Below, one piece after another: positions 18,260 through 27,457 of a stretch of DNA of 64,000 nt. Where the stretch lies: the NCBI RefSeq assembly GCF_007954275.1, contig NZ_VOLT01000001.1, positions 248,001 to 312,000 of the forward strand, given 5' to 3'. Every line of letters begins with the position of its first letter. The first letter of the stretch is position 1. The notes below the pieces were generated by a model, which was not told the origin of the DNA, made no database searches, and saw nothing but the letters and a program-made list of their open reading frames with translations. Both the position numbers and the translations under genes were made by a program. The stretch comes from Colwellia demingiae (lineage in GTDB: Bacteria; Pseudomonadota; Gammaproteobacteria; Enterobacterales; Alteromonadaceae).

Positions 18260-21200
18260 ATGAGCAAAGCAAGCAGCCTGTTAACGCCGGTATTGGCCAA
18301 GCGCCGTGGCAAAAATCCCGATAAGAAGAGTTGGCATAATTTACATGGCAGCAGCAGCAGTTTTGCCCTTTATCAAGCAGCGAAAACAGCGAAAACGCCT
18401 ATATTATTGATCACCAGTAATACTCCCCAGGCACTTAAAATTGAGCAAGAGTTACTCAGTTTAGCTAAGAGTGATAGCCAAAATAAGGCTAATATCTGCT
18501 TGTTTCCTGATTGGGAAACATTACCGTACGATAATTTTTCACCTCACCAAGATATTATCTCTCAGCGCCTTGCTACCTTGTACCAATTATCACGTATGGA
18601 CTCTGGCATTATTATTGTGCCGGTAACCACCCTAGTACAAAAGCTTGCTCCTAAACAATACATTGAAGCAAACAGCTTAATAATAAAACAAGGTGATAAG
18701 AGAGATTTACATCAAATGCGACAAGCCTTAGAAGCAAGTGGCTATCGTAATGTTGATCAAGTATTAGAACATGGAGAGTTTTCTGCTCGAGGCGCTATTT
18801 TAGATCTTTTCCCTATGGGAAGTAATAAGCCATTTCGTTTAGATTTCTTTGATGATGAAATTGATGAAATTAGACTCTTTGATACTGAGAGTCAGCGTTC
18901 AAAAGAGAAGATTGAGGAAATTAATTTACTGCCCGCGCACGAATTTCCCATAGATGAAGCAGGTATCAACTTATTTCGTAGTCAATTTCGTGAACAATTT
19001 CAGGGCAATATTCATAAAGAGTCTGTTTATCACCAAGTCAGTAATGGTATTTTACCGCCTGGTATCGAGTATTACCTGCCCCTGTTTTTTGATAACAAAC
19101 AGGACAGTGAAAAAGAAGGTGTAATACTTAGCAATACTCTTTGTGATTATTTAACTGATAATACTCTGGTCGTTATTAGCGGTGATATTGAACACTCTTT
19201 AACGCAATACTGGCTTGATATAGAGTATCGTTATGAAAATAGACGTTACGACCCTACTCGGCCTTTATTACCGCCAGAACAGCTATTTTTAACCGCTGAT
19301 ACGCTTTATGGCGCGTTAAAGCCGTTTGATCGTATCACCATTGCCAAGCAAACCTCAACAGAGCAGAGCCAAACGCAAAGTGATATCAATCAAACTGGTG
19401 AAGATGTTCTTATCACAGAGAATATTGATGAAAGTGTAGAGGTAAAAAGCAAAAGCAGTGAAATATGTTTTGATGTTAAACCGCTACCTGATTTAACCAT
19501 CAACCATAAATTGAAGCAGCCGTTCGAATTAATCAATAAATTCATCCTCAGCAAAGAAACCCCCAACAAAGTACTTTTTATCGCGCAAAGCCAAGGTCGC
19601 CGAGAAAGTGTGCTTGAGTTGCTCGAACGTGACAACATTAAACCTGCTCAGTTTGATAACATCGATGACTTTATCAATGCAACGGATACCATTGGTATTA
19701 CCGTAAATAGCTTAACTCAAGGATTTGCTTTTCAAGCGAAAGGTAATAGCCAGAAAAATGCGATTGCACTGGTTACTGAAGCCGAGTTATTGGGTGATCA
19801 TGTATCTCAAGCCAGACGACGTACCAAAGCGCAAGATTTACAAGCTGATGCCTTATTTAAAAACCTTGCTGAGTTAACCATTGGCCAACCAGTTGTTCAC
19901 ATAGAACATGGTATTGGACGATATTTAGGTCTGCAAACGATTGAAAATGGCGGCATAGTTACCGAATTCCTAGTGCTTAGTTATGCGAACGAAGCCAAAC
20001 TTTATGTACCAGTAAGCTCTTTACACTTAATAGGTCGATATTCTGGCGCTGATAGTGATCATGCCCCTCTGCATAAATTAGGCAATGATACCTGGAGTAA
20101 AGCGAAGCAAAAAGCAGCAGAAAAAGTTCGTGACGTTGCCGCCGAATTACTCGATATTTACGCAAAACGTGCCAGTAATCATGGTTATAGTTTCAAACGT
20201 GATAAACAAGACTACCAAGCATTTAGTGACAGTTTTGGCTTTGAAGAAACCTTCGACCAAAAACAAGCAATTAATGCCGTAGTAAGCGACATGTTATCAC
20301 CTAAAACCATGGACAGACTTGTTTGTGGTGATGTTGGTTTTGGTAAAACTGAAGTCGCTATGCGTGCTGCTTTTGTGGCGGTAAATGATGGCAAACAAGT
20401 CGCAATACTTGTCCCCACAACATTACTGGCTCAACAACATTATGAAAACTTTAGAGATAGATTTGCCAACTGGCCGGTAGTCACTGAAGTATTATCACGA
20501 TTTAAAACACCTAAAGAACAAAAAGAAGTCATCGCTAGAGTTGAATCTGGCCAAGTTGATATCCTCATCGGCACCCATAAGTTACTGCAAAACAGCATAA
20601 AATATAAAGACTTAGGCTTGCTTGTTGTTGATGAAGAACACCGGTTTGGTGTTAAACAAAAAGAAAAAATCAAACAACTACGCAGTAACGTTGATATTTT
20701 AACGCTAACGGCAACCCCTATTCCACGTACCTTAAATATGGCCATGGGCGGTATGCGTGATTTATCTATTATTGCCACTCCGCCTGCAAAACGCTTAGCG
20801 GTAAAAACCTTTGTTCGCGAACACGATGAAGCCTTGATCAGAGAAGCTATTTTACGTGAAACCTTACGTGGTGGTCAGGTCTATTACTTACATAACCATG
20901 TAGATACTATTGATAAAACAGCCGCAGACATTCAAAAATTAGTACCTGAGGCGCGTGTCGTTACCGCCCATGGACAAATGCGTGAGCGTGAGCTTGAACG
21001 CATCATGAGTGATTTTTATCATCAACGATTTAATGTCATTGTTTGTACTACGATCATTGAAACGGGTATCGATGTACCCAGTGCCAATACGATCATAATG
21101 GACAGAGCAGACCATCTTGGTTTGGCACAATTACACCAACTGCGTGGCCGAGTAGGTCGTTCGCATCATCAAGCTTATGCTTATCTATTAACGCCACATG

Positions 21201-21880
21201 AAAAACGTATCACTAAAGATGCTAAAAAACGATTAGAAGCTATCGCCTCATTGGAAGATTTAGGCGCAGGTTTTACTTTAGCGACCCACGATCTGGAAAT
21301 TCGTGGCGCGGGTGAGTTATTAGGTGAAGACCAAAGTGGCTCAATGTGCCAAGTTGGCTTTAGTTTGTATATGGAAATGCTCGATCAAGCTGTTGCAGCA
21401 CTAAAAGAAGGTAAACAACTATCATTAGACCAAGTAATGTCTACGCAGACTGAGATAGAGTTACGTGTACCGGCGCTGCTACCTGATGATTACATTTTTG
21501 ACGTTAGCTTACGCTTAAGTTTATATAAACGTATTGCCAGCTGTAAAAACAAAAATGAGTTAGATGATATTCAAGTTGAGCTCATTGACCGTTTTGGTTT
21601 ACTACCTCAACCAAGTAAAAACTTAGTTCAAATTGCTAAGCTACGTCTTAAAGCACAGACTATTGGTATTTCACGAATTGAGGCAAGTGCTACTGGCGGC
21701 TCCATTGAATTTAGTAATGACACTAGCGTTGACCCTATGCTAATTATTGGCTTAATTCAAAAAAATCCAGCAGTGTATAGCATGGCTGGAGCGAGTAAGT
21801 TGAAGTTTGTAAAAGCCAACGATGATACTCAAAAACGCTTTACCTTAATTTCTAATATCTTAAATGACTTAGCAAAATAA
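18260..21880 (+). CDS. mfd: Transcription-repair coupling factor
   Basis: 1206 residues, longer than the 1148 of E. coli Mfd. It releases RNA polymerase stalled at DNA damage and recruits UvrA. It has a UvrB-like N-terminal module, an RNA-polymerase interaction region, then RecG-like helicase motifs: DRLVCGDVGFGKTEVAMRAAF (split P-loop), VVDEEHRFG, TATPIPRT, and HQLRGRVGRSHHQAYAYLL. A C-terminal TRCF domain closes it. The extra length is partly a Gln/Ser/Glu-rich linker at about residues 365-415 (KQTSTEQSQTQSD and on), likely disordered. AAGGA precedes the ATG. A palindromic repeat lies 6 bases after the stop. Confidence 0.97.
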   Translation: MSKASSLLTPVLAKRRGKNPDKKSWHNLHGSSSSFALYQAAKTAKTPILLITSNTPQALKIEQELLSLAKSDSQNKANICLFPDWETLPYDNFSPHQDIISQRLATLYQLSRMDSGIIIVPVTTLVQKLAPKQYIEANSLIIKQGDKRDLHQMRQALEASGYRNVDQVLEHGEFSARGAILDLFPMGSNKPFRLDFFDDEIDEIRLFDTESQRSKEKIEEINLLPAHEFPIDEAGINLFRSQFREQFQGNIHKESVYHQVSNGILPPGIEYYLPLFFDNKQDSEKEGVILSNTLCDYLTDNTLVVISGDIEHSLTQYWLDIEYRYENRRYDPTRPLLPPEQLFLTADTLYGALKPFDRITIAKQTSTEQSQTQSDINQTGEDVLITENIDESVEVKSKSSEICFDVKPLPDLTINHKLKQPFELINKFILSKETPNKVLFIAQSQGRRESVLELLERDNIKPAQFDNIDDFINATDTIGITVNSLTQGFAFQAKGNSQKNAIALVTEAELLGDHVSQARRRTKAQDLQADALFKNLAELTIGQPVVHIEHGIGRYLGLQTIENGGIVTEFLVLSYANEAKLYVPVSSLHLIGRYSGADSDHAPLHKLGNDTWSKAKQKAAEKVRDVAAELLDIYAKRASNHGYSFKRDKQDYQAFSDSFGFEETFDQKQAINAVVSDMLSPKTMDRLVCGDVGFGKTEVAMRAAFVAVNDGKQVAILVPTTLLAQQHYENFRDRFANWPVVTEVLSRFKTPKEQKEVIARVESGQVDILIGTHKLLQNSIKYKDLGLLVVDEEHRFGVKQKEKIKQLRSNVDILTLTATPIPRTLNMAMGGMRDLSIIATPPAKRLAVKTFVREHDEALIREAILRETLRGGQVYYLHNHVDTIDKTAADIQKLVPEARVVTAHGQMRERELERIMSDFYHQRFNVIVCTTIIETGIDVPSANTIIMDRADHLGLAQLHQLRGRVGRSHHQAYAYLLTPHEKRITKDAKKRLEAIASLEDLGAGFTLATHDLEIRGAGELLGEDQSGSMCQVGFSLYMEMLDQAVAALKEGKQLSLDQVMSTQTEIELRVPALLPDDYIFDVSLRLSLYKRIASCKNKNELDDIQVELIDRFGLLPQPSKNLVQIAKLRLKAQTIGISRIEASATGGSIEFSNDTSVDPMLIIGLIQKNPAVYSMAGASKLKFVKANDDTQKRFTLISNILNDLAK

Positions 21881-21885
21881 TGACC

Positions 21886-21946
21886 TATATTCTCGTTACC
21901 AAACAAGATGCATGTTTTTAGCGTGCTTTGAGTGGTAACGGGTATA
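21886..21946. repeat. Palindromic dispersed repeat, copy after mfd
   Basis: CTCGTTACCAAACAAGATGCATG and the facing AGCGTGCTTTGAGTGGTAACGGGTATA form a long imperfect hairpin, starting 6 bases after the mfd stop. Same family as 463-522, with the arms in the same relative order. Confidence 0.8.
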
Positions 21947-22073
21947 ATGGTAAACTTGAGCAAGTAACGTTTTCGCTAAACTTACTTTGCTCAAGCCTCT
22001 AAACAGTTTTAATGTAAAAATAAAATTGAGTTAGCTCAACTGATATACTTTTGTCTTAACATACGGATTTTTA

Positions 22074-23753
22074 ATGAAATACCATTCAATTCTTACCCCT
22101 GCATTAACCTCATTATGCTTATTAACAAGTTGTATTGCTTTGGCAACCGACAGCGCTAATGTCTCAGCAGTTGAGGAAGCTCGTTGGTTTGAAATTGAAG
22201 TTATTATTTTTAAGCAAATTACAAATAACTCAAAAAATACCGAGCAATTTTCCCCTAGTGATCTAGCGGCTAAAAAAAGAAAAGCTATTGACTTATTAGC
22301 ACCTTATTTACAACCGGATATAGCCTCATTAAAAAAATTACTGCCAATTTGTGAGCAGCAACAAACAAAATTACCGTATGACATAACCATTAAGCCATAC
22401 AACCTTTGGCCTGAGAGTACTGATACTGAAGAAGCAGCTCTTCTATCAGAAAGCAAAAGCGGTCAAAAGATCAATAAGGCTCAACTTGATGATAATGAAG
22501 ATGTAAAGTCTTCAGCCAAGATGTCTGTAACTGTTCTTCCAGAAGTTATCAATGAAACAACTGAAGCTATAGCCGAACATAATATAACGGAGCAAGGCGA
22601 GCAACCACAATATGTCGCGGTTGATGTACCGGTTTATAACCAATATCCGATTAATCGCCAAATGCCGTTATGTGTGATCCCTGATGAATTTTTCCAACAG
22701 CACTTAACTTCAGAGCAACTTGAAAGCTTTAATATCGATGGCTTCCCCATAGATAAACTAACAAACACAATCAATGGGCTTGAACAATGGCGCGATGATG
22801 ACAATGGTGAAATTACCTGGGCAAGCGATACTCCTTACTTAATTGGTCAAGATTCTCTGCGTTTGAAATCTATTGCTAACCGCATCAAACGATCACGTAA
22901 TTACGCACCGTTATTGCATCTAGGCTGGCGACAAATTGGTGAAAGTAAAAGAAAATCAAAAGCCATGAAGCTTTATGCTGGTGAACATTTAGATTTGCGC
23001 TACCAACAAGCAATGGCTAAACAAGAATCTGAGCAACAGGCACTTGAGATACAAGTTATTTTAGAACAAAGAAAACAAGCTGAAGAGCTGATTCGTAGTC
23101 AAATTAATTTAGTTGGCAATGAAACTGCACAAGTAACTACAAACGCAACATCTACCATTACACCTGATAGTGTTACAAACAATGCTATAGAGAGTTCTGA
23201 ATCGTTCAATGAGTTGTCAATAGCAGAAGAATTACGCCAGCAAGCAAAACAGCAACAGCTTGATACTATATTTCAACAACTGTCGTTAGTGGACAATCAA
23301 AAAAGTAACTCTAGCAGCACAAATGTAGATAACACCAATGAATCCGTTAATAACGAAGAGAATATCAAAAGTATTGTTGCTGAGCTGTCATCTGATATAA
23401 CGGTAAAAAATGGACCATTAAGTGCAAATAGCGCAACAGAAAATCAAGAACAAACCACACCACCGTTACAACCTTGGTCAATAGATGGGCTTTTTAAGGT
23501 GCACTTAGATCATTATCTGTATATCGATACCGAATTAAATATTATTGACTCATCTAATAACTCATCGACACTAACTGCGAAACAGAATAAAACATCAAAT
23601 CGAAATAAAGTAATTTCCTTTAAACAAGATCGCCGAGTGATCACCGGAGAGATTCATTATTTTGACCATCCACACATCGGCATGGTAGTACAAATTAGAC
23701 GTTTTGATCCGACAAAACCTGCTGATGAAGCGGTTAGCCAGTCGAAAAAATAA
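22074..23753 (+). CDS. csiV: CsiV-family protein
   Basis: 559 residues. Signal peptide with a Cys-containing hydrophobic stretch (SLCLLTSCIALA), then the CsiV hallmark ARWFEIEVIIFKQ. The conserved C-terminal half contains LLHLGWRQIG, AGEHL and DGLFKVHLDHYLYIDTELNI, with IHYFDHPHIGMVVQIRRFDP at the end. In Vibrio cholerae CsiV is a peptidoglycan-binding periplasmic protein next to mfd, and the same adjacency is seen here. The middle (residues 300-460) is unusually rich in Gln, Asn, Ser and Thr and probably disordered, making this copy much longer than the roughly 260-residue core. The SCIA context leaves a lipoprotein possible. Confidence 0.85.
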   Translation: MKYHSILTPALTSLCLLTSCIALATDSANVSAVEEARWFEIEVIIFKQITNNSKNTEQFSPSDLAAKKRKAIDLLAPYLQPDIASLKKLLPICEQQQTKLPYDITIKPYNLWPESTDTEEAALLSESKSGQKINKAQLDDNEDVKSSAKMSVTVLPEVINETTEAIAEHNITEQGEQPQYVAVDVPVYNQYPINRQMPLCVIPDEFFQQHLTSEQLESFNIDGFPIDKLTNTINGLEQWRDDDNGEITWASDTPYLIGQDSLRLKSIANRIKRSRNYAPLLHLGWRQIGESKRKSKAMKLYAGEHLDLRYQQAMAKQESEQQALEIQVILEQRKQAEELIRSQINLVGNETAQVTTNATSTITPDSVTNNAIESSESFNELSIAEELRQQAKQQQLDTIFQQLSLVDNQKSNSSSTNVDNTNESVNNEENIKSIVAELSSDITVKNGPLSANSATENQEQTTPPLQPWSIDGLFKVHLDHYLYIDTELNIIDSSNNSSTLTAKQNKTSNRNKVISFKQDRRVITGEIHYFDHPHIGMVVQIRRFDPTKPADEAVSQSKK

Positions 23754-23828
23754 AGTAACAATACTTACTCTGAAAAATACAAAACTCGAACTTATTATCA
23801 ACAAAAAATCACTGTAAAGGTTAATAAA

Positions 23829-24116
23829 ATGGATAAAGAAATAGAAATTCAAGCAGCAGTATTTCGTCGTTTACTAGCACACTTGGACTCACGTAAAGAC
23901 GTACAAAATATTGAGTTAATGAATTTAGCTGGTTTTTGCCGCAATTGTTTTAGTAAATGGACAGTGAGTGAAGCCGAAAAGTTAGGTGTAGACGTTGATA
24001 TAGATACTGCGCGTGAGCAGGTATACGGTATGCCTTACAGTGAATGGAAAGAAAAACATCAATTGCCAGCAACAGATGAACAGATGGCTAAATTTAACGA
24101 GCTAAATAAAAAGTAG
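23829..24116 (+). CDS. DUF1244 family protein
   Basis: 95 residues. It matches the small, highly conserved DUF1244 family: AVFRRLLAHLDSRKDVQNIELMNLAGFCRNC, then the segment FSKWTVSEAE and YGMPYSEWKEKHQ. Two cysteines lie close together in GFCRNCF. The family is mostly helical and has no assigned function. It lies 75 bases after csiV on the same strand and may share its transcript. Confidence 0.88.
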   Translation: MDKEIEIQAAVFRRLLAHLDSRKDVQNIELMNLAGFCRNCFSKWTVSEAEKLGVDVDIDTAREQVYGMPYSEWKEKHQLPATDEQMAKFNELNKK

Positions 24117-24525
24117 ACATTTTGTTTAGCATGAAATGAGTAACTTTATGTGTATTAGCTCAGACTAGAGCTAACTATTATAAATATTAGGTTTACATTA
24201 TATCTGGCAGGCAGTTTTAAGATCTAAACTGCCGTTGGTATTTCACCTCTTAACGCTAACTAATGCCACCAAAGAAGACACAAGACCTTAATGCCAAAAG
24301 GGTTGCTAACAATCTTAAAGCGGACGCTAGCTCAAGAATTACCTTGTGACTTATTCTTTCTGAATTTTCAGAGCGTAAATGAAGAGTCGTTATGATTCGT
24401 GTATCTATATTTACACACCTCGCCCAGCTGAACTTACGTGCACTCCTGCGACATCAGCTATAAAGGTGAAGCAACACCAAATTAGTTGAACATTTCACGT
24501 AGAGGATAAATTGTAAATAATAAAT
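24117..24525. other. Intergenic region, start of the accessory stretch
   Basis: About 410 bases between convergent genes with no credible frame. A short hairpin GGCAGTTT..AAACTGCC lies at 24210-24233 and could end the DUF1244 transcript, although it lacks a T-run. Nothing else I can name. Base composition is as AT-rich as its neighbours. Confidence 0.5.
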
Positions 24526-25245
24526 CTAGACATCCAAAAGCAGTATTCTAGGATCTCGAATACTCAAATCTACCTCATTTAATAAATAACCTAAGCCTTT
24601 TAGGTTTAGCAAGTTAATGCAGTTTCGTTCCAAAGAAATATAGTGCATTAATTGTAAATTGATCAAAACTTCATTAACCCGCTGTCTGGATATGCCTATC
24701 ATTTCACTTAACGCCTGCTGTGATATGAATAAATTAGTATTTGCAGCACTGTTTCTCAATTGATGTACAGCTAGCTCTAATAATAAATAGACAATTTTTA
24801 CTTCCTTTTTTTCAGAACTGAGTAGTTGTGACTGTAACCATTTAGGTTTCGACTCGTATGAAATATAATAAAGCCAACGGAATGTTTCCATATCTTCATG
24901 GATTAAGTGTTGGAGCTTCTCATTATCAAAAGTAATAATATCGATTGTTCCCACCAATGAGAATTTGAAAGAGAGGATACTGTCTTTCTGTGACTGATAA
25001 TCACCAAACCAATCTCCAGGGCCAAACACCATACTGTTTATTGTCTTTAAACTGGGTGTCTGCATCGTTACAACCGCTGTCCCCTTAATAATATAGCTAA
25101 CACCTGATGATGATAATTTTTGAAGACTAACATGGTCTGTTGGAACAATTATTTTATGTTGAGCAATAGTTGCCAATTTACCTTTGAATTCATCTGATAA
25201 TGAACTAGCCCAACGAATGCCATCAATATATTTTTTTTCAATCAC
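24526..25245 (-). CDS. Crp/Fnr-family transcriptional regulator
   Basis: 239 residues. An N-terminal cyclic-nucleotide-binding-like barrel (GVSYIIKGTAVVTM and FGPGDWFGDYQSQ) is followed by a long dimer helix and a winged helix with the recognition motif SQQALSEMIGISRQRVNEVLINLQ. There is no FNR cysteine cluster, and the phosphate-binding residues of Crp are not obvious, so the ligand is unknown. The start is a GTG at 25245 with AAAGG 6-7 bases upstream. It faces away from the membrane-protein genes to its right. Confidence 0.85.
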   Translation of the reverse strand: MIEKKYIDGIRWASSLSDEFKGKLATIAQHKIIVPTDHVSLQKLSSSGVSYIIKGTAVVTMQTPSLKTINSMVFGPGDWFGDYQSQKDSILSFKFSLVGTIDIITFDNEKLQHLIHEDMETFRWLYYISYESKPKWLQSQLLSSEKKEVKIVYLLLELAVHQLRNSAANTNLFISQQALSEMIGISRQRVNEVLINLQLMHYISLERNCINLLNLKGLGYLLNEVDLSIRDPRILLLDV

Positions 25246-25396
25246 TTAATTAACCTTTCAAACTAAAAATAAATGTAAAAATTTCAAAATGTTAATGCTC
25301 TAATTTTGAATTTACTAAGTTTATCAAAATAATATACCGCTGTGTCCTATAGCGGACATATTAATAAGATCACACTCTTTATAATTGCGTCTAATA

Positions 25397-25477
25397 AATA
25401 AGGGACTGGCACTAATATATTACTGATATATCATCAAGTAACGAACGTTAGTCAACGAAGATTTTAACCTGTTCTTA
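25397..25477. repeat. Direct repeat, left copy
   Basis: Starts AATAAGGGACTGGCACT, continues ATATATTACTGATATA, then ACGTTAGTCAACGAAG and CCTGTTCTT. About 80 bases, closely matching the copy at 26404-26490. Together they bracket the 253-residue gene. It contains no frame of its own. Confidence 0.8.
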
Positions 25478-25494
25478 TTCTCATCAGCCCGCGA

Positions 25495-25582
25495 TTATAT
25501 AACTGGAAGCCGGAGGTGGTAGTTCTGCACGTCCGGCTCTATGTGGTGATGGCTCAGTAATGGATCGCTCTACCACGATTTT
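25495..25582 (+). mobile_element. Probable group II intron 3'-end remnant (domain V and VI-like)
   Basis: GAAGCCGGAGG..TGCACGTCCGGCTCT resembles intron domain V: the AGC triad start, a stem closing around a short loop, and the GCACGTCCGG 3' strand with its AC bulge. It is followed by a second stem-like segment ending GCTCTACCACGA, close to the usual YCTACCCGAY 3' end of bacterial group II introns. No reverse transcriptase or other intron domain is present, and the tetraloop is not the standard GAAA, so it would be inactive. Confidence 0.5.
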
Positions 25583-25635
25583 TTTAAATCAAAATTCAGG
25601 TTTAACATATAGGATTTTAATTATTAGGATGAATT

Positions 25636-26397
25636 ATGTACCACAATAAAAAAGATACGTATTCTATGAATGCCTTAATGTTCATAGTTCACGTGATGGA
25701 ATCAATAGTTAAAGATACTTATCCTGACAGCTTACAAGTATGGCCAACGTTACGTAGCTATGACGGCACTGCACATTTAACCGATGAACATGTGATTTTA
25801 GTCATTAGAGATAAAATCCAAGGAGATCCTTGTGTAGGGTTAAGTATTGACAAAGTTAGCTTTCATGATCTGCCGACTTTTAGTTTAACAACTACTAATT
25901 GTGAAATTTATTGTAATTATTTGATAAAAAAGTTTCAACTTACGAATCGAGATTTCGCAGTTGTAATACCTCTTTCTCATAGTGATAGCTGGAAGCAAGA
26001 TTATGCTGGACTGCCTAAAGGAATTCTAGAACACCTTCATTGGCAATTAGCAATATTTGCAAATAGATATAATTTATCAATACCGGAGAAAAAAATTGTG
26101 AACAACGTAGTTACTACTGGAGATAACAACAAGGTGCTTGTCAACTCAATTGATAATTCGATTAATATCAAAACTGATTCTTTCCCAGAAGTTTTTCAAG
26201 AATTAAGAGCGGTTTTAGATAATGTAAAAGATATTAGTGAACGTGAGGCAATTACTCAGTCTATTGTAGAAATGGAAGAATCCGTTAAAACAGAAGGATT
26301 TGCAGAAAAATACAATAATTTTATAAGTGTTGCTGCATCTCATTTAACTATTTTCGCTTCTATGCTGCCAGCGTTATCCCAACTATTGGTGCCATAA
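25636..26397 (+). CDS. Unrecognised 253-residue protein of the accessory stretch
   Basis: I do not recognise a named family. The N-terminal 150 residues look like a globular alpha/beta domain (QVWPTLRSYDGTAHLTDEHVILVIRDK). A linker rich in Asn, Asp and Gly follows (TTGDNNKVLVNSIDNSINIK). The C-terminal part is helical (FQELRAVLDNVKDISEREAITQ) and ends in a hydrophobic stretch, HLTIFASMLPALSQLL. An N-rich linker then a helical tail with a terminal hydrophobic segment also occurs in some phage-defence and effector proteins; here that is only an analogy. TTAGGATGAATT gives a good ribosome site. The gene is bracketed by direct repeats at 25397 and 26404. Confidence 0.6.
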   Translation: MYHNKKDTYSMNALMFIVHVMESIVKDTYPDSLQVWPTLRSYDGTAHLTDEHVILVIRDKIQGDPCVGLSIDKVSFHDLPTFSLTTTNCEIYCNYLIKKFQLTNRDFAVVIPLSHSDSWKQDYAGLPKGILEHLHWQLAIFANRYNLSIPEKKIVNNVVTTGDNNKVLVNSIDNSINIKTDSFPEVFQELRAVLDNVKDISEREAITQSIVEMEESVKTEGFAEKYNNFISVAASHLTIFASMLPALSQLLVP

Positions 26398-26403
26398 AAA
26401 ATG

Positions 26404-26490
26404 AAATAAGGGACTGGCACTTATATATTACTGATATAACAAATAAAGTAGCGAGCGTTAGTCAATGAAGATATTTTTCCTGTTCTTTTT
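26404..26490. repeat. Direct repeat, right copy
   Basis: AAATAAGGGACTGGCACTTATATATTACTGATATA and GCGTTAGTCAATGAAG match the left copy at 25397-25477 over about 75 bases with a few substitutions and small indels. It begins within 10 bases of the stop of the 253-residue gene. Repeat-to-repeat distance is about 1.0 kb. Confidence 0.8.
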
Positions 26491-26491
26491 T

Positions 26492-26554
26492 AATACTAAA
26501 TCCTAATTAACCCTAAAGGGCTAACACGTAAAGTACGGCCTTTTTTTTAGTATT
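26492..26554 (+). terminator. Nested hairpin, probable terminator
   Basis: An outer stem AATACTAAA / TTTAGTATT (9 bp) encloses an inner stem AAAGGGC / GCCTTT that runs into eight T residues. It follows the right direct repeat and lies just before the next gene. It should end transcription coming from the 253-residue gene. Confidence 0.6.
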
Positions 26555-26590
26555 TACCTATGTTTTTAGTTCGCAACTAAAAGAGGTTGT

Positions 26591-27214
26591 ATGCCAGATT
26601 TAACAGTTGAAGAGTTTTCATTAAAAGAAGCAATCACGTCCTTACGGGTTTTAGAGTCACGAATTGAGAAGTTTTCGATATCGGCATTTTTATTCTTTTC
26701 TTTAGCTTCACTCGTAGCCTTAACCAATAATAGCATTGAGATAAACGGGCTAAATATTCAGTCTTCAATGGCTCTGGTTATCATGTTTGTAATTGGCGTT
26801 TTTTGTTTCGTATGTAGAACTCTTAGTCTTTTAGGTACACAAGTTTACATTGAAAAAGTAAAAGAGTTGCATATTGCAGTATACCCAAAAGATAAAGGAA
26901 AGCATCTTAGTAGTCTTTGGAGCTTCAGCCCATTATCTACATTAGCCTTATTTACTGTTATTAAAGCTACTGGTTGTGCAGGACATATTTTAAAGCCAAT
27001 TATAGCTATTGGTTTTTTATCGCCTGTAGTTTTTTCATTATTTAAAATACTACAGGCTGGATATTTTAACAGTTTAGTTAAACTGGAACCAATCGCTGTT
27101 GTTTTTTTCCTATCATGTCTCTTATTAATGGCCTCCTATTTACTTGAAGGGTACATTGTAAAAGGCGATTTTTCAGTTAGAACCAAAAAAGCGTTAGATT
27201 CGATGGTGTGGTAA
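26591..27214 (+). CDS. Small membrane protein with four predicted helices, function unknown
   Basis: 207 residues. Four hydrophobic segments: ISAFLFFSLASLVAL, ALVIMFVIGVFCFVC, PIIAIGFLSPVVFSLF and IAVVFFLSCLLLMASYLL. The soluble part between the second and third (VYIEKVKELHIAVYPKDKGKH) is basic. The N-terminus is acidic (PDLTVEEFSLKEAI). I recognise no family. AGAGG lies just upstream of the ATG. It sits between structured non-coding segments, with its own ribosome site and wide gaps on both sides, so it is probably a single-gene transcript. Confidence 0.65.
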   Translation: MPDLTVEEFSLKEAITSLRVLESRIEKFSISAFLFFSLASLVALTNNSIEINGLNIQSSMALVIMFVIGVFCFVCRTLSLLGTQVYIEKVKELHIAVYPKDKGKHLSSLWSFSPLSTLALFTVIKATGCAGHILKPIIAIGFLSPVVFSLFKILQAGYFNSLVKLEPIAVVFFLSCLLLMASYLLEGYIVKGDFSVRTKKALDSMVW

Positions 27215-27457
27215 AAGTTAGCTTACAAGTACTTCAAACGGAAAAATACAGTTAACTGTATAATTTATAAAGTTTAAATTTTATAATCAAAAACTATGCA
27301 GTACTGAGTAATTTATTGAAGAAATAGCCTGATATACGCCTCAATATTTACGTAGAAACGCGTTTTTAACGCAAATAAATCGAAAATTTAATGGCTGTTT
27401 TTCATCAATGATAAATTCTACAGCCTCGTTATACACAATAGAGGCAGACTTCGTAGT

